Of a DNA stretch of 64,000 bases, positions 36,161 to 50,429 are shown piece by piece. Origin of the DNA: Amblyornis subalaris (Eukaryota; Chordata; Aves; Passeriformes; Ptilonorhynchidae); assembly GCA_018881555.1 (NCBI GenBank), contig JACAXG010000050.1, positions 3,720,001 through 3,784,000 on the forward strand, written 5' to 3'. How positions within the stretch are numbered: the first letter of the stretch is position 1; every line of letters begins with the position of its first letter. The notes beneath the pieces are model-generated. The model had not been told where the DNA came from. It made no database searches and saw only the letters and a list, made by a program, of their open reading frames with translations. Made by a program: the position numbers and the translations under genes.

Positions 36161-39100
36161 ACTGAGTTTGGGGACAAATGGAGAAATAATGAGGCAGTTT
36201 CAGCACAGCATCCATATTTCATTGCCAGCAGCTGTGAAGGCAGGCAGTGCACATTTTTTCTTCTTTCAGCATTTGTAAATGGCAGCTGCTAGTTAATACC
36301 AGCTTATGGGTTACGAAAAGTCTAGTCAGTAGTCTTTTCAGCCTCGAGTAGGGCCTTACAAAATGAAGCTTTTACTTCAGTTGTTTGAGGAACAACAGAT
36401 ATTTCAAAACAAGCCAGTTAAAAATAATTTCTGTCAGTAGTTCTTCTCTCCCTTAGAAGGTAAAAATCCTAATACAAACCCACGTGGCTCATCCTGGCTC
36501 TGAATGGCATGTGATTTTGATCGCATGACACACAACAGATATGATCCAAAAAACAAGTGGTGAACAATTAGGAAATAACCTGCTCCTAAGCAAAATTACT
36601 TCATAGCTAAGTGTGTGTCAGCACATTTCAGTGACTTCCCATACAGCTTGTAGAGGATGTAGTATTGATGGAAATCTACTCAGATGGACTTGCTGAATTG
36701 AACACACTCCATCCCAAGGTAAACTGTGTGCTGTTGTTGCACTAAAATGCAAGTCATGCATAGGTAGAAAAAGTATTAGATGTAGCTGAAGCCTTTAATT
36801 TGAGAGTTGGAGTCTCAGATTTAATAATACTTTTCTAGTAACTATCTGTCTAGGAAACAATTGTCTTAGACCAGATTTAATATTTTTGCTCGGTATCTGT
36901 TGTCTAATAATAGATTTAGCAATATTAACTTGGAAAACATACTTAGTCTTTTTTAAAATAGGTTTTCCACTTTCCATAAGCATAATTGGCTTACAGCAGA
37001 GTGCTAGTCACCTTTTCAGTCCAAATTCCCTGTCTTCCCAACCATGCCCATCACAGGTGGCACAGCAGGCTCGAATTTTTCAAATCACTCATCTTTTTTT
37101 TCTCTCTTCTCCTCCTCTATAAGAGCCTGAAGAAACACCAAAAATCATAATCTAATGATTAGGACAGTTTGCCTTCTTAAGCTGTTTTAAGATCACATCT
37201 GTGTACTAACTCCAATATTAACAACTACAACAGAGATCAGCATTTCAAAATCTTTTTGTGGCCTCACTGAAAGGAAGTCATCCTCTCTGGAGTTTCTTTG
37301 ATTTGGCAACGTTTAAAAATAGACAAAATGTATTCAGGATTTTAAATCCATCAGTTAACGCTGAATGCCAGTTATAAAGCTACAGAAATCCAGCAAGAAG
37401 CTGCAAGTGTATCTGAAGACTACACTACCCAGCTCATATGGTCATCGAAGCCTGTGTACCACAGAACACCACCTTTATACTTTCCATCACCCTAGTGACA
37501 AATATCTGCAGTTGCTAATGTCTCAGGGTATTATTTTTTCCCAAAAGCTTGCATGAAGTGTCAACTTCTCTGTTTGTGCCAGGACAAGTTATTTATTACA
37601 AGCTGATATATTCAGAGAAGTATGGATAGCTCCATTCTTTGCAGGCTACTTCTGCAGTTGACAGAATCTCCAAGTCTCCAGTAGCTCCTTTCCTATCATA
37701 AAGGCTAGGAAAAACCTAAGGGGAAAAATTAAAATTCAGACAGTTTGTTGACTCTAACTCAAAGTAATGAGGCAATAATTGCTAGAATACTGATAGCTTT
37801 GGAGGTTCTTCTTTGACTTATCTCAGTTTCTTTACCAGTATTTGATCTCTTCAACATAAAGGAACTCTCAATTTTTGTATGACAGCATATTGTAAATTCA
37901 AGGATCTAGGGTGCATCTCATACTTCTCAGATGTATTGAATAAGGTTAACATCCTGGTGATTTCCAGAGACTGGTTATCAGGTTTCCCAGACATTAGTAT
38001 GAAAACTAGGAGAAGTTGCTGGTGTGCATTAAATGCACTATAATATGCATTGCATTTTTCACATATTTATGATAAGACTGACAAAAAATCTGAAGTTTTA
38101 ACTTGTTATTACTCAGTAGCCATGAAAGTAAACATTATTCCTGGAGAGGACAGCTTGTTTTACTGCTGCTATTTACTAGGCTGTCTGAATTTTCACTGTA
38201 GAGCTATGGAGCACCACTGACAAATTTTCAGTAGTGGATAGATGATAAAATGGATTCTCGGTATCTCCTCTTGACATTTTCCTCACAAGTCACATAAATG
38301 AGCACTTGGAACTAGATTCGGTGTTGGTTGGGTGGGGAACAGTTGTAACAGGGCTGTAGACAAAAAATGTTTCTCCATATTCACTGCATGGCCTATTGAC
38401 AAGTGCAAATTCTCCATGTGCATTGTTTGAACCCCCTCCCAAAACTGGGAACTCTCTACAGCAGTCCTCATGCTTCTGCATATAAATGGAAGTTAAGATT
38501 AGGAAAGATAATGCACACCCCAAATTTGGCTATTTCATTTGCCTAAGGATGCCAGGAACAGAATGTATAGTTAGCAACTGCAGATATTGAAAACTTGCTG
38601 AATCCTTGGAGTCCTTGAGACCTGTGAGCTGACTTCAATCGGTTTTAATGTGCACAGCTTGCTAAAAACACACCAACATTACAAGAGTAGGTGAATATTC
38701 ATGGGATTGTATTATACCCAAGGGAGAGAAAAACAATTCCACCATGGCTGTCCATTCAGTGCTTTCCAGTACCTGCCGTGCACTGCACTGTAGGCTGACT
38801 ACTGCAGGGTGCCGTTCCTACCATCAGCAACACCAAGGTCTTCAGGTAAAATTGGCCCGGATGGAGATAAGGGGAGGTGAACTGTACCTCCAAGGGCTTA
38901 GCAAATCGTTAAGGCAGGACCATACCACTAACCTAAACAGAGAGACAGCCATCCCTGCATTTCTTGGCAATTACTACAGCTCAGCATCATTACAAGTCAC
39001 TGTGCAAGGAAATTAGCCTACGCACTCACAGGCAGCGCTGGCACTACAGCACCATGAGTATACACATTATCTAATTAATCACCTCAGCTTCCCTGAAACA

Positions 39101-42100
39101 CATTGGCTCAGCTAAATAGCTATGTGCATCCCACACTTATGTCTACCACACAGTGGTATTTATAAGTGATTAAGACAGTATGCTGGCATGCAAATAGAAA
39201 TATGAGGTTGCATGTGATCATCAGTGAGAAGCAATGTGTTCTATTGACATTTTTGAATTAGCACAACAGCATTATTTTTTAAAAAACACATATATTTAAA
39301 GTTTGTGATAAAGTGTTACAATCTGTGATCAAGTGTTCTTTACTATTAAAAAAACCCTTTAAGGTTAAAAGCAGGGTGTTTTCTTGGTGTTTGGTCATGT
39401 GGGCCAATACGCATGAGGCTCAGTTTGGGATTCTACTGCAAAATCTCCACAACTGTACCTGCACCAAAATAGTTCCAGCCAGGAAATAACCCCTACAGCC
39501 ATNCATGCATACCCACAGCCTCAGCCACAGAACGTGTCATACTTCATGGCAGTTACACTTCTTAGCAGCCCGTGGGTGTTTACAGACCCATTCAAAGCAC
39601 CAATGCAGTTGAGACAAGATAGAGATGTCATTAGAGACACACTGGCCAGTGGCACTTAGAGAATTTGTTCCTGACTGGACATATCCAAAGCTCAAGCAAG
39701 CTTTATTCTTGCTTTCAAAAATAAGTGAGTTGTCACTACCACAAACACAGCACAGAGAAATGGCATAGCAGGAAAAGCTGAAGCGTGCAGTAATTCCCTG
39801 GCTTTTGTGAACATGGGTTTGTTGAGAATAATCCTGGTAATTAATGGGTTAACTGTCATAGCAGATAAAGCAAAAGCTGCACACATGATAAGCCTTCTGA
39901 AGTCAAGATATGTGACATCATTCTCTCTCTGATAAAACTACATAAGTATGGCCTAGATGTAAGTGCCAAACACTGTGCGATAGCTTTTGCTGATTGTGTC
40001 GAGTGTCTTGATATCTCCTCCAGCCTCTCAAAGTGGATGTAGAAACCAAATTGCTTTGCTCCTCTCATGTAGTTTCCCCACTACCCAAGAGGGGGTTCCC
40101 AGGAGCCAGCCCTAGGCAGGAGCAGTGCTGCCGCTCCCTGGGAATGATGTTCCTCACCAGAGCTGGTTCATGGCCACGTCTTGGGGAGCAGCCCAAAATG
40201 CAGGCATAACCAAAAATGGCTTCACTGCAAAAAGCAGCATTTGGTGTTGAGATGAGTTTATTGGATCAAATTAACATTGCCTCAGTAATTTTTGCACCAT
40301 GCTTTGTCTTCCTTGAACTACAGGGATGACCACAGTCAAAGAAAATTGATGGGCCAGATAAAAGATAATAGAAAGTATATCTGGTCCAGCACCTTCATAC
40401 TTGACATAGCAGTTGTCTTCTCACCATCACAACTGGTTTTGAACATGTCAGCATTGTGATGGGTTTCTGTCGTAACACTCGGAGGTTATCCATATTTTCC
40501 ATTAGTAACTTGGAGAGTGAAACCAAACATGAGCTTGTACAGTCTCCAGGTGACACTGAACGGGAAGGGAGTAGAAAGAAGTGTTTGGGGGGCAGGGGGG
40601 AGAGGAAAGGATGAGAATTTATGGTGATCTTGACAGTAAGAGAAGAATTAACAAAAATAAAAGGAAATTCAATAGAGACAAGCCTGGCACATTTAGATAA
40701 AATTATTCACACAGAGAGAAAGTAGGAAACACCTAGTTTGGCAGCAGGAGAGCATTGGTGGGGTTATAGCTGATTGCAAGCTACAAAACAAGCTCACAAT
40801 AAAATGCCATTGTAAAAAAACCAAAACTCCATGTCTTATATGAGAAATGGCATGGGAAGGACTGGTTTTACTCTGCTTGGCATAGATAAGGCCTCCGTTG
40901 GAATAGTACATCCTGCACCAGTTACTGCATTAGGAAAGTCAAAGGGAGCATATTGGCATTGTCTCCAAATGGTTTAGAAAATACAATCCTAGAGGAGGAG
41001 GAATTGAAGGAATTATGTTCATTTCATCCAGAAGAGCAGGGAAAGAGACACAGCATTCCTGGGCATAAAAGTTTTCTATGAAAAGGGAAATGGTCAGTTT
41101 CATCCCGTGTTGACACTGGAAACATACAAAGTTATCAAGTTTCACACGAGACCTATGTTGAACTGGCTGTGACTAGCTGAAAATTGGACCATTTCTCTGT
41201 GAAAGCACTGTGGGACCTTCTTCCTTGATGAAAAGAGAGAAGAGAAACCCCTTTCAGGCCTGGTTTTGGTGCACAGCTACAGTGCACTGAATGGATTAAG
41301 TAATGTCTTACAGTACCCCCATGGCCTTGCATTCCCATGATTTGTTCAGTGCCCTCGCTCCCAGTCTCACTGTGCCCAGCACAGTGTATGTGTTCACACA
41401 GTGCTACCTGTGCTGGGGAGCAATTTAGGTGACTCTTTTCACTCAGGAGATTCTCTTCCTTCTCTATTATTTATGCACCAGTGGCAACTACCATTTCTCC
41501 TTCTGAAGCACGTCTTGGTTACTATTATAGTATAGTGGAAGATGCCAATCATGGAGCCTAATCCCACAGCATCCAAATTCTCCAGGACTGATAGAATATG
41601 CAGTTGCATTCCATAGCATCATGTTTATCTGCAGTGCCCAGAAGGTACCACATTCTACTCATTTTAATGTCTCAAGAGATCTTCTGTACCATGCTTAGTT
41701 TCTTCATGGAGATGTCTTTTGACAACAAAGTTGAATTTGCAGTTTTAGCCTCAGCCAAAACACCAGATACGACATGACTGAACATGAAATTTCACTTTCA
41801 GAGCAGTGGTCATACAAGGCAGTCAGAGAAAAAGGTCATTGGAGGACTTGGGCACCTAAGCTCTTCTTTCCTAACAATGACCTTTATTCTGTTCATCTGT
41901 TACACCTTTGGTCTGTTTTGAATAAAAAAAAGTTATGCTCATCTTGTAGTCTCACCACTATTTAAATAGCGAGTATCAGCATTGGTAAGAAAGCATCATC
42001 CTTCAAATTGTATTCCCATGCTAAAAAGTCATATATTTGATCCCTGACAGCTTAATAAATGGTTCCTAAAATACCACCTAAAGAACAGGAACAAAAAGTG

Positions 42101-43043
42101 CAAGCGTCCGTTTTTGGCCAGTGTTGTTATTCTAGTCATTTCCTTTCTCGGTATCAGAGAGACATGTAGTTACCTCACACATACACGAGTGCTAGCTCTT
42201 CTTGGTAGGAAACGAAGTGAGTATCAATTAATAGGAAGCAATCAAAGAACGCTAACTTTTGCACCCACTTCCAGATCTGGCCATGATGACATTCAAGAAC
42301 GAAGAAAAGGCTATTATATTTTGCATATAAACGAAATTTTCTATAACATTTGCTCTGGAGCTATTCATAACCATGTATGAGCACTATGAACAAAATGTTA
42401 ATACTCGTTAAGTATTAGTATAGCTAATATATACTATATCACATGTAATAGATGACAAACAAGGCAGTGGAAATGCAGACACCCGTTGTGACTGGATGAG
42501 AAGACTCCTATTTGAAAGCGCCTCTCTTTTTCTCTCATCCTGTGAAAANCCAGCCATCCCTTTTGCCTTCCATGAGGAGCAGGGCTAGCCTAAGGCACCT
42601 TCGGACCCAAAAGACCAGTCCCCATTCCCTACCATCTCTCCTGCCTCCGGGCTTTAGGTCTCCCCTCTCGACTCAAAAGGGGCAGTTTGGCCTACTCTGA
42701 TGCACAACCGAGGTGCCAAGCCCTCCGCACGCCCCGCGGCCCCTCCGCCCAGCCGGCTGGGCTGGCTGCGAGCACCGGGGACACACCGGAACGCGCCCCG
42801 ACAGCAGGAGAAAGAGCGGCCAGCCCGGGCTCCGGCACTGCCCAGCACTGCCCTCCCTCCGGCAGCAGCTCCGGGCGCGTCGGCGTCCGGGAACTCCAGC
42901 TGATGCTCAGCGGAGCTGAGGAGTACGGCTGCGCTCCCGTCCGGGCAGCCGACACCTGCCGAGCCCGGCGTGAGGAAGCCAAACGCTGCCCGGCACCCGA
43001 AGAAAGCCCTGTCTCGTCCTTCCCCGCCCCAGCAGGTACTCAC

Positions 43044-43140
43044 CCGCGGGCAGGACAGGGCAGCTCAGCCCGGCCGGTCCCGTCTCGCTCCCGCCGCGCC
43101 GCTCCCCGAGGTGCCGATGCCGCCGCAGCGCCCGCGCCGT
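43044..43140 (-). other. STX11: Predicted STX11 non-coding exon 1 and donor
   Basis: On the minus strand the CpG island contains CCCGCGG followed by GTGAGTACC, an excellent splice donor with the intron starting at 43,043. The exon would be GC-rich 5'UTR. Its 5' end is uncertain and is placed only by the upstream GC and CCAAT boxes. Joined to the coding exon at 29,940, it gives the expected two-exon STX11 transcript. Confidence 0.5.
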
Positions 43141-43159
43141 CGGGGCGAGCGCTCATCCC

Positions 43160-43210
43160 CGCGGAGCGCCCCGCCCCCTGCGCCGGCGCGCCCGCCTATT
43201 GGCTGCGAGG
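43160..43210 (-). promoter_or_regulatory. STX11: STX11 core promoter motifs (CCAAT and GC boxes)
   Basis: On the minus strand an AGCCAATAGG box (ATTGG at 43,198-43,202 on the plus strand, the NF-Y type) is followed within 30 bp by GGGGGCGGGGC (43,168-43,178, the Sp1/KLF type). This is the usual arrangement of a TATA-less CpG promoter just upstream of the predicted exon. Confidence 0.5.
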
Positions 43211-43482
43211 GGGCGGTTTGCCTGGCGGCGCCCCGCCCCGTCGGCCGGTGGGGCGGGACCAGGGCGGGCGCACCCGCCGGGGCCGCCCCCTCCCGCCCTG
43301 TCCCGGCCCCGTGGGGAGGGGCTCGGCCCGCGCCGCTTCCCAGCGCGGGGAAAGTCCGCCCCGTGGGTGCTGGGAAGCGTGGGTGAGGTGAGGCGGCCGC
43401 GTTCTTCGCCGTCGCCCCGTCGACGTCCCCTGACCTTTCTTGCCCTCGCCTCCCCGCCGAGAAGCCGGGGCTTTCCGACTCC

Positions 43483-43506
43483 GTGATTCTGTAATTCTGT
43501 AATTCA
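43483..43506 (+). repeat. CR1-type octamer tail remnant
   Basis: GTGATTCTGTAATTCTGTAATTC is a short direct repeat of the kind found at CR1 3' ends, at the edge of the CpG island. No CR1 body is visible, so it may equally be a simple repeat. Confidence 0.35.
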
Positions 43507-46024
43507 AATTGCTGCTGCTTAGGGTAGGGAAGAGAAGATGGGTTCTTCGTTTCATGCTTCAGCGTATGGCTCAAACTTACTCGATTTTTGGGTTGTGATT
43601 TCAACTCTGATAACTTTGACCATTCCTGGGAAAAACAAGCAAACACCACCTTCCCCATCATTCTAACTGAAAAAAAACCCTAACAAAACTTCGGTGTCAC
43701 AATGTTTGATACATGCTAATAATACACATTAATAAGCCACACGAGTAGTTATAGGGGTTGTTCAAGTCTTTCTGAGATGGGAAGGTTTTGGTTTTCTTGA
43801 ACATCTTGGACATGTTTTTTGGACATGAACTTTTTTCTCCCTTTCACCACAAAAAATTGAATATAATTTGAAACTGGAAATTTTAAAATACAGAAGTTAC
43901 TTTTTTGTTGGTGCCAAGAAGTAGCTGAAAGAGCAATTGTGCTTTCCTGAGCACTCATCAGTTATAAGGCTCCAAAATTTCTTACATTGCATCAATCCCA
44001 CCGTGGGTGACAGAGAACAAATTTTGTCAGGATGGAGACAATTGCAAAGACATAGGAAGCTTCCTTCTTCCTTATTTTCTATGCTGTTTTTGTGTCAGGA
44101 AGAAACTTAAGTAATAGGTAAATGCTTGAGGTTTTATGGTTAACAGTCAGTTAAAAANATATCCGAGAGAAAGGCTCTTTTTGCTTGAAAAACCCAGTAC
44201 TGCGCTGGGCACTTTGCTGGGATTTTTCTCTTAGACCTTGGTGNTGGAGACAAGTTTAAGTGCATAGGTCTCATCAGTCCCCTAAAACTACCTGAAGGCA
44301 CTGAATTGTGAGTGGGTTTGTCTTCCAGGCTGCTGCTTTCCAAGAGCAGCTGCAGCATCCCCACGCGTGGGCAGGAGGTTTTCTTTGCCACTGGGCTGCG
44401 GAAAGCAAATGGGCCTTTGGTGCTGTTAATGCAGACAGCGCTGAAAATAGAGCTGGGTGTTAATGTAATGTCATGGGTAATCAAAGATGGGGCTGCTTTG
44501 TATGGCATGGAACAACAATGACAAATTAACCTGCTGTTGTTGCAGCACAGGCAAAGCTATGGGTGCATTGCTTGATGTGTCTGATGATCCAATCAAGAGC
44601 AAAATGCTCATTTAGAAACATCTGGTATCTTCCCTGTAATTCGTGTGGAGGGTATGGAAGACCAAACAGATGACTGTCAAGTCTCTTCTGCTTTGGGAGA
44701 GACTTCAGTTAAAATTTCAGTAGCTGGCAAGGTAACAATATTGTTAAAATATCAGCCTTCTAAAAAGGAACGGAGGGTGAGAGAAATTTATTATTTCTAT
44801 GAATTTTGCCACCTAGATTAGACAAGGTTAAAGAAGGTCCAAAACTCTCAGAAATAGCTCTCTAATTAAGCTACACTAATAGGTAGCTAAAACAATTCAC
44901 CTTTGCCAAACAAAGATCCTGAAGCTCTTGAGTGNGTTATGTTGCCAGATCCTATGAAAGGTGCCCGTTTGCATGATGTTATGAGAAACAAAACCAGATG
45001 TGTCATATGAAAAGATTGTCATGTCATCATTTGTACAAAAGACACTTGTTTTGGATTAATATGCTCATTTCAATCACTTCTGATATAACATGAACAGAGT
45101 AGATTGATAATGGGAATGATTAGACAGAGAAAAGTGATTTTCCAAAAAAAAGAGAAAGAATTTTCAGTCTTGTCATTGTATTCTCCCATGAGTCCTAAAC
45201 AGCATTACATACAAAGCTACAAAAGTAACACAGTAATTTTTTTTCACTTTCTGCTGTCTCTTATTATAGGAGAAACACTTAATGAAAATTTGTATTTACC
45301 AGTGAAAGGAAATATTCAATTTACATAGATAAAGGCAGAACTCATTAGTGTAGGGATCACAAATGCCAATAATTTTTTTAAAGGAGTTTGGGCAGCATAA
45401 ATGTACACTACATCTGCAGACAGTAAGCCTCTCTTTAAGTTATTTTTTCTTTTTCCTGAAGAGCTGTTGGGTTTTTTTTTCTTAAAGACTTCTAATCCTG
45501 ACCTAGGCCTTGAGTGATTGCTTTGAATGAGACAGATTTTGCTTCCAGTTTTCTCATCTCTAGAATGAGGACAGGCATAATTACTTTCAGTGCTCATAAA
45601 TGTGTAGTGAAAAGTAATATATAAACAAATTGGAGTCTCTTGTATGTTAAAATACCTTGAAGATGTGTAGTAATTCAAAGACAATACACAGATCAGAGGG
45701 TTTGTCTGCCTGGGGGAGATCCATCATCTCTCTGCTCTGGTGCCCGATGATTTTAACTTCATTTCCAACCAGGAAATTGAGTTTCTTCCAAAGTCCAAGG
45801 AATAAGCAATTATGTGGACATGTGGATTTCTCTTTGCTACCACTTACCAACATCTCAGGGCATCTGGGAGTTCTGNGGAATCTCCATTTTCAGGAAGAGC
45901 AGTTTCACCATGTGACTAACATAAAGGTGACATAACAGGCCCCTGTTTGTCTGGAGTTTACCCATTTCCACAAAGCAGTTTGTACCCATAACATATGTAC
46001 TAGTTTCAAGTATGACGTTATAGT

Positions 46025-46050
46025 AGTGTCAATCTATAATGATTGACACT
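46025..46050. repeat. Perfect 10-bp inverted repeat with 6-base loop
   Basis: AGTGTCAATC, six bases TATAAT, then GATTGACACT form a perfect hairpin. Each arm also contains TGTCAATC/GATTGACA, close to the PBX-MEIS consensus TGATTGACAG. It could be two inverted factor sites, a tiny transposon relic or chance. Confidence 0.6.
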
Positions 46051-49000
46051 TGTGAAACTTTTAGCTAAAAACAGAGCAAATTGCTACCAGCTTAGTTGTG
46101 TATCCTCAAGCCAGTTCTCAGACTCATATAAAATTCATGTACACTTTTCTGGATATGCAGTACAAATGAGCCTCTTCTAAGCTAGAATCAGGTCTGATGT
46201 AATCTAGTTCACATTGATTCAATGAAAATAATGATTCATGGTCCTGGACAAATAAATTGTTTCTTTTTAACCTCATGGATCAGAAGAGTCATTCTGACAG
46301 TACCTAATTTATCAACTGCCAAGGTGAGTGAAGGGAGGACACCAAAAGACTGATGCTAGAAAATTCTTTCACTATATTCATTTACTGGAGAAACTCAGTC
46401 TGCAGCTGTGATGCTTCCAGCTTGAGAAAGGTCCGATGCTCCTGCTCTGACTTTTCACATTTCATTGTAACCTCTTACAAAAGCTCCTGATGTTACAGAA
46501 CAGCTCCATCACTACATGTTGCTGATGTAAAGAGATTCTCCTTGGTTGCATGAGGAATAGACTGCTGAAAAGAATTCAGAAGCCAAGGATCTCCACAGGT
46601 AGCTAAATCCACCTTAATTCTTTGTTGAAGCCCATGGAAATATTTGGATTTACATAGGGATAACATAGCTCTCTAAGTATTGAACCCTGTAGATGTTTTT
46701 CTGTTTTCTTTTTGCTTTCCTTTTCTCTCCTGTGTTGGGAAGGAAGAAGACTGTTAAAAGAAGGATGGAGTGCTGAAAGCTGTACAGATGTAATTGCTGT
46801 GGAGTCAGAGGATGCCCTGTGCCAGGGCCCTCTCTTTTGCTTATTTAGGAAAGGATTTAACATTCTTCTCCAATTATGCCTGAAAGGCATGGGAAGCCAG
46901 CCCTGGGTGTATTGCCCCCGAATTCCTTGTGAACCACAACTTGGCACCCATGTGTGGCTCTGAAGGTTCATTACCCACACATGAGTTCTTAAAGAGCTGC
47001 AAATCTAGTTAGGGCTGTATTAAATGCCAGATTGGATGTACGGGAAATAGCCCTGGGACTTCTGTTGACTTCAGAGATGATGGCAGGTGCCAGCATGTTT
47101 TATTAAGGTAGTAACCAATAAATTAACAAGTTCAAAATGTTTTCACATGGTGGGTGTAAACAAGGACAGTTAACAGGAGCCAATGGAACGATACTGATTT
47201 CTGGGAACTGAAGGCTTGGTTGATTATCAAGTCAGCCACTGGATTTCTCTGCTGCTGTCACAGCTTTTGAATGCAAGAGCATAGCCAATATGTGTAACAT
47301 GACAAAGGCCAGCAACATCAGCTGGCCTAATGAGAAGTATTACCTAACCCTGTTCCTATACTTCAGTAAGGGTGTGTACCCCAACTCCTCTTATCAGACA
47401 GGAGTGAGATATCTTTCCTGGACATTTGCATGGCCATAAACTAAGATCAGTTAACTTCTGCACTATGGGGAGAACTTTGCAACCTGTCAGGACAGAGACA
47501 AGGACATTTTTATGTCATTCAAGAGCGATCAAAAAGCCAGGGGAAGAAGACACATAGCAGGCACTCAGATCTGGGTATAGTCCCAGAAATAGCAGATTCC
47601 AGGGGCAAGTTCATATTGCCAAAAACTACATGGTCTGTTTTTCCCTCATCACTACTTTCTGAGCAGAAAACGGTCAGGCTGTATATTAGATGTGAAGAGA
47701 GAAGTACATGGGAAGTAATAAAAAAGGGTTTTTTTCCAGAGGTTAAAAGCCTTAGATGGCTTAGAATGGTGAGGTAAAGAGTAAATAGACCTTCACAAAG
47801 AGAACTATTGAAAAATGAGGACATTTCCACAGCTTTTTTTGAGCATCCTGTTCAAATATTCATTCAGAGAAAAGATGTTGTTTTNTAAAACTCACCAAGT
47901 TTTGATGAAATATAACAATCCTATCCTAGAATTTCGTGAACATAAATTTTACACAGCCATGTTGATGGATCACATTATTCATGCTGCCAGTGCTTTTCAA
48001 CAAGCAATATAACATTCAGCAAGTGGTGGGGAGCCTGTCCAAACTGCACAGGGTGTTCCTGTACCATGCAGACTACCTTCTTCTGAATGTATGGTGCACA
48101 AGTGGAAACCTTTCAGGTGGCTTTGTGGCTAGATCTAGACAGCTTGTGGTAGACCTTCCCAAGGGTAGCATGGTAGTGATGTGCTACAGATCTGAGAAGA
48201 AAAAGAAAAGCTTTTTGTTTAGGTGAAGGTGAGGGAAGAATTATTTGGGATCATTTAGCTGGGAATACACAACTAGGGAGCAATATATTTCACAGCCCAG
48301 TCATGACCAATTGCTGCTTGGAGTCCTCTGTGAATGGCAAAGCAGATGGTATCTAGGCAAGTTGTACATCACACAGTAACAGCATGATAGATTTCCATGG
48401 AATGAAACAAAGTCACTGTTGATGCTTGCATGTTTTAGCTGGAAAAAAAAAGCCCTAAAAATTAATGGTACTTGTCAAAGTAGAGAGGTATTTGTCAAAA
48501 CACCTTGCAAAACTTATCTGAGAAAAGTGGAGGCTTATATTTTATCTTTGAAACCTGTCTGTTGGCTGTGGCAAGTATCCCAGGATTCTGAGAGGCAGCT
48601 GCTATCAGCCACACTTCATGCCTTGTAGTTACGAAATAGAAAGCCAGGAAGTGCGGGGAGCACAGAAGAGCTGCACAGTAACACCATGGGAGCCCCCAGG
48701 CCTCCTCTCATGTATCCCAGCCAGGGAGGATCTCGGTATGTGAAGCATCTATACCTGAAAGGAGTAAAGCATAGGGGCAGCTGAGTACCTGCACTGCTTT
48801 TATAAAGCTGACATCTTTTGATGGATGCAGCTGCCTTGGTGGTTAGTCACAGAAAGATCAAACCTACCCAAATCTGCTGGAGTCCTGGGTGAGTTCCAGG
48901 CAGTTCCAGCTCTCTCCAGCTCGCACTGTGCTTGGAGGCAGCAATGGGTGAGAGAGGCTCTCCAGCAGCCAAGGAGTACAGTCATCTTTCCATGAGAAGC

Positions 49001-49260
49001 AATTACTAGCTTCCAATTAATTTAATGTGCATGCATTAAGGATGGAGCTGGGCACTGGCACTGTTACACATATCCTTTAATTTCTGGATATTTGAAAGCA
49101 TCAGATGCTGGTCTTTGCATTTGCTCAGTTCATAACTGAGTGAGCAAAATGAAGCAGAAGTCCCAATGGATGAACCAAAAACAGAGCATACAGCCTTTAT
49201 TCCAACTTATCAATCTAGAGAATTATTTGGTCTGCAAATATGTTTTATATATATAATACT

Positions 49261-49297
49261 ATCTGTCTGTCTATATGTCTATCTATCTATCTATCTA
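49261..49297 (+). repeat. (TCTA)n/(TCTG)n microsatellite
   Basis: Five pure TCTA units (49,278-49,297) are preceded by imperfect TCTG and TATG units. It is probably length-polymorphic. Confidence 0.9.
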
Positions 49298-50429
49298 CCC
49301 ACTTTACAAGTTGCATTGCTGTTTAGGTTGTGTACTACTGTGGCAGAGAAGGAGGACATGCTCAGTTCTTATTTCTTCCTTGTACTGAGCTTCAGCAATG
49401 CAACCTATCCTGGCTGTGCCTCTTTGCAAGCTGGATGAATGTCTACTAGGAACAATTCAGGTATGGCATATTTTAAATTGGGGTGGGGAGTGGATTAGAT
49501 GACTTCCTGAAACTTATTTTAGCCTCGTTTTCTAAATCTTATTAACATGTCTCAAAGATAATTATATAATATTTATGTATTATATATTCTATATGTATTC
49601 TATATATTTATAGAAATACAAAATATTAAAGTACACTAAAAAATAAGACTACAGCTTCAGATGGGGTAAATCAGTTTTCCAAGATTCAAGCCAAAGGTTG
49701 AAAGTGGGTATTTCTTATTAAGATAATAAACAGTTACAATGATACAGTGAGATTTTTGAGAGATTACAGAAAATCTATTATTAATATCATACTAAAAATA
49801 TTGCAAGGTAAATCTAGTAGATGCACTTTTAATCCTGAGGAGTTAATTCACACATTTTTTTTTTACTGGAAGAAAATTGCTTCTGGAAAGATCCGTCATC
49901 TTTCCAAGGTCAGCAGGCAGACCCTGTCGAGAAATACCACATAGACAGGGAGCAAGCACAGAAAATAATGCTACAACCCTCACACTACATGGCTTGGTAG
50001 TAATGGCTACAACCATTAGTTTCACTGTAAACCTGGTAGCCAGCACTGGTAGTGTTACACATATATGTTACAAGGATGTTAAGCACTGTTTCCATCTTAC
50101 AGAAAAAATTTTTACAACATGGTAAATGAAAGAAAACCCAACTAACATTTAACTACACAGGAGAAGATCCTACATAAATAATAATTTTAAATACTGTTCA
50201 TATTTAATGTTAACTACAGCATATACAATTGCGTGAATTTAAAATGAAGTATAACTTAACAAAATAATTCAATAACAAATAAACAAAATTAATATATTGA
50301 AGTATCCAACAGCAAATTTAAAGTTCACCAATAATCAGTACTACATCTAGAGTACATCTACAGAAGTGAGTCTTTACTTCATTCCAAATAACACTGAATA
50401 CCTGCATATCAAATTCCACATGCTCACTA

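Larger units (their letters stand above)
29941..43043 (-). other. STX11: STX11 5'UTR intron (inferred)
   Basis: About 13.1 kb lie between the predicted exon 1 donor and the coding-exon acceptor. No coding exon is recognised in it. It contains three CR1 fragments, all antisense to STX11, and a TTTTA repeat; the rest is unique AT-rich DNA. I saw no N bases from about 29.55 to 39.5 kb, in contrast to most of the window. The human counterpart is, from memory, also a single long intron. Confidence 0.6.
42690..43460. promoter_or_regulatory. STX11: CpG island of the STX11 promoter
   Basis: About 770 bp of CpG-dense, GC-rich sequence stand out in an AT-rich region. The overlapping ORFs of up to 234 residues on both strands are rich in Pro, Arg, Ala and Gly and reflect composition, not coding. 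Position and the minus-strand splice donor make it the most likely STX11 promoter. A divergent plus-strand transcript cannot be excluded. Confidence 0.75.

Noticed and set aside
42687..43661. ORFs of up to 234 residues in the second CpG island
   Set aside because: Same compositional effect. The island is better explained as the STX11 promoter and non-coding exon.
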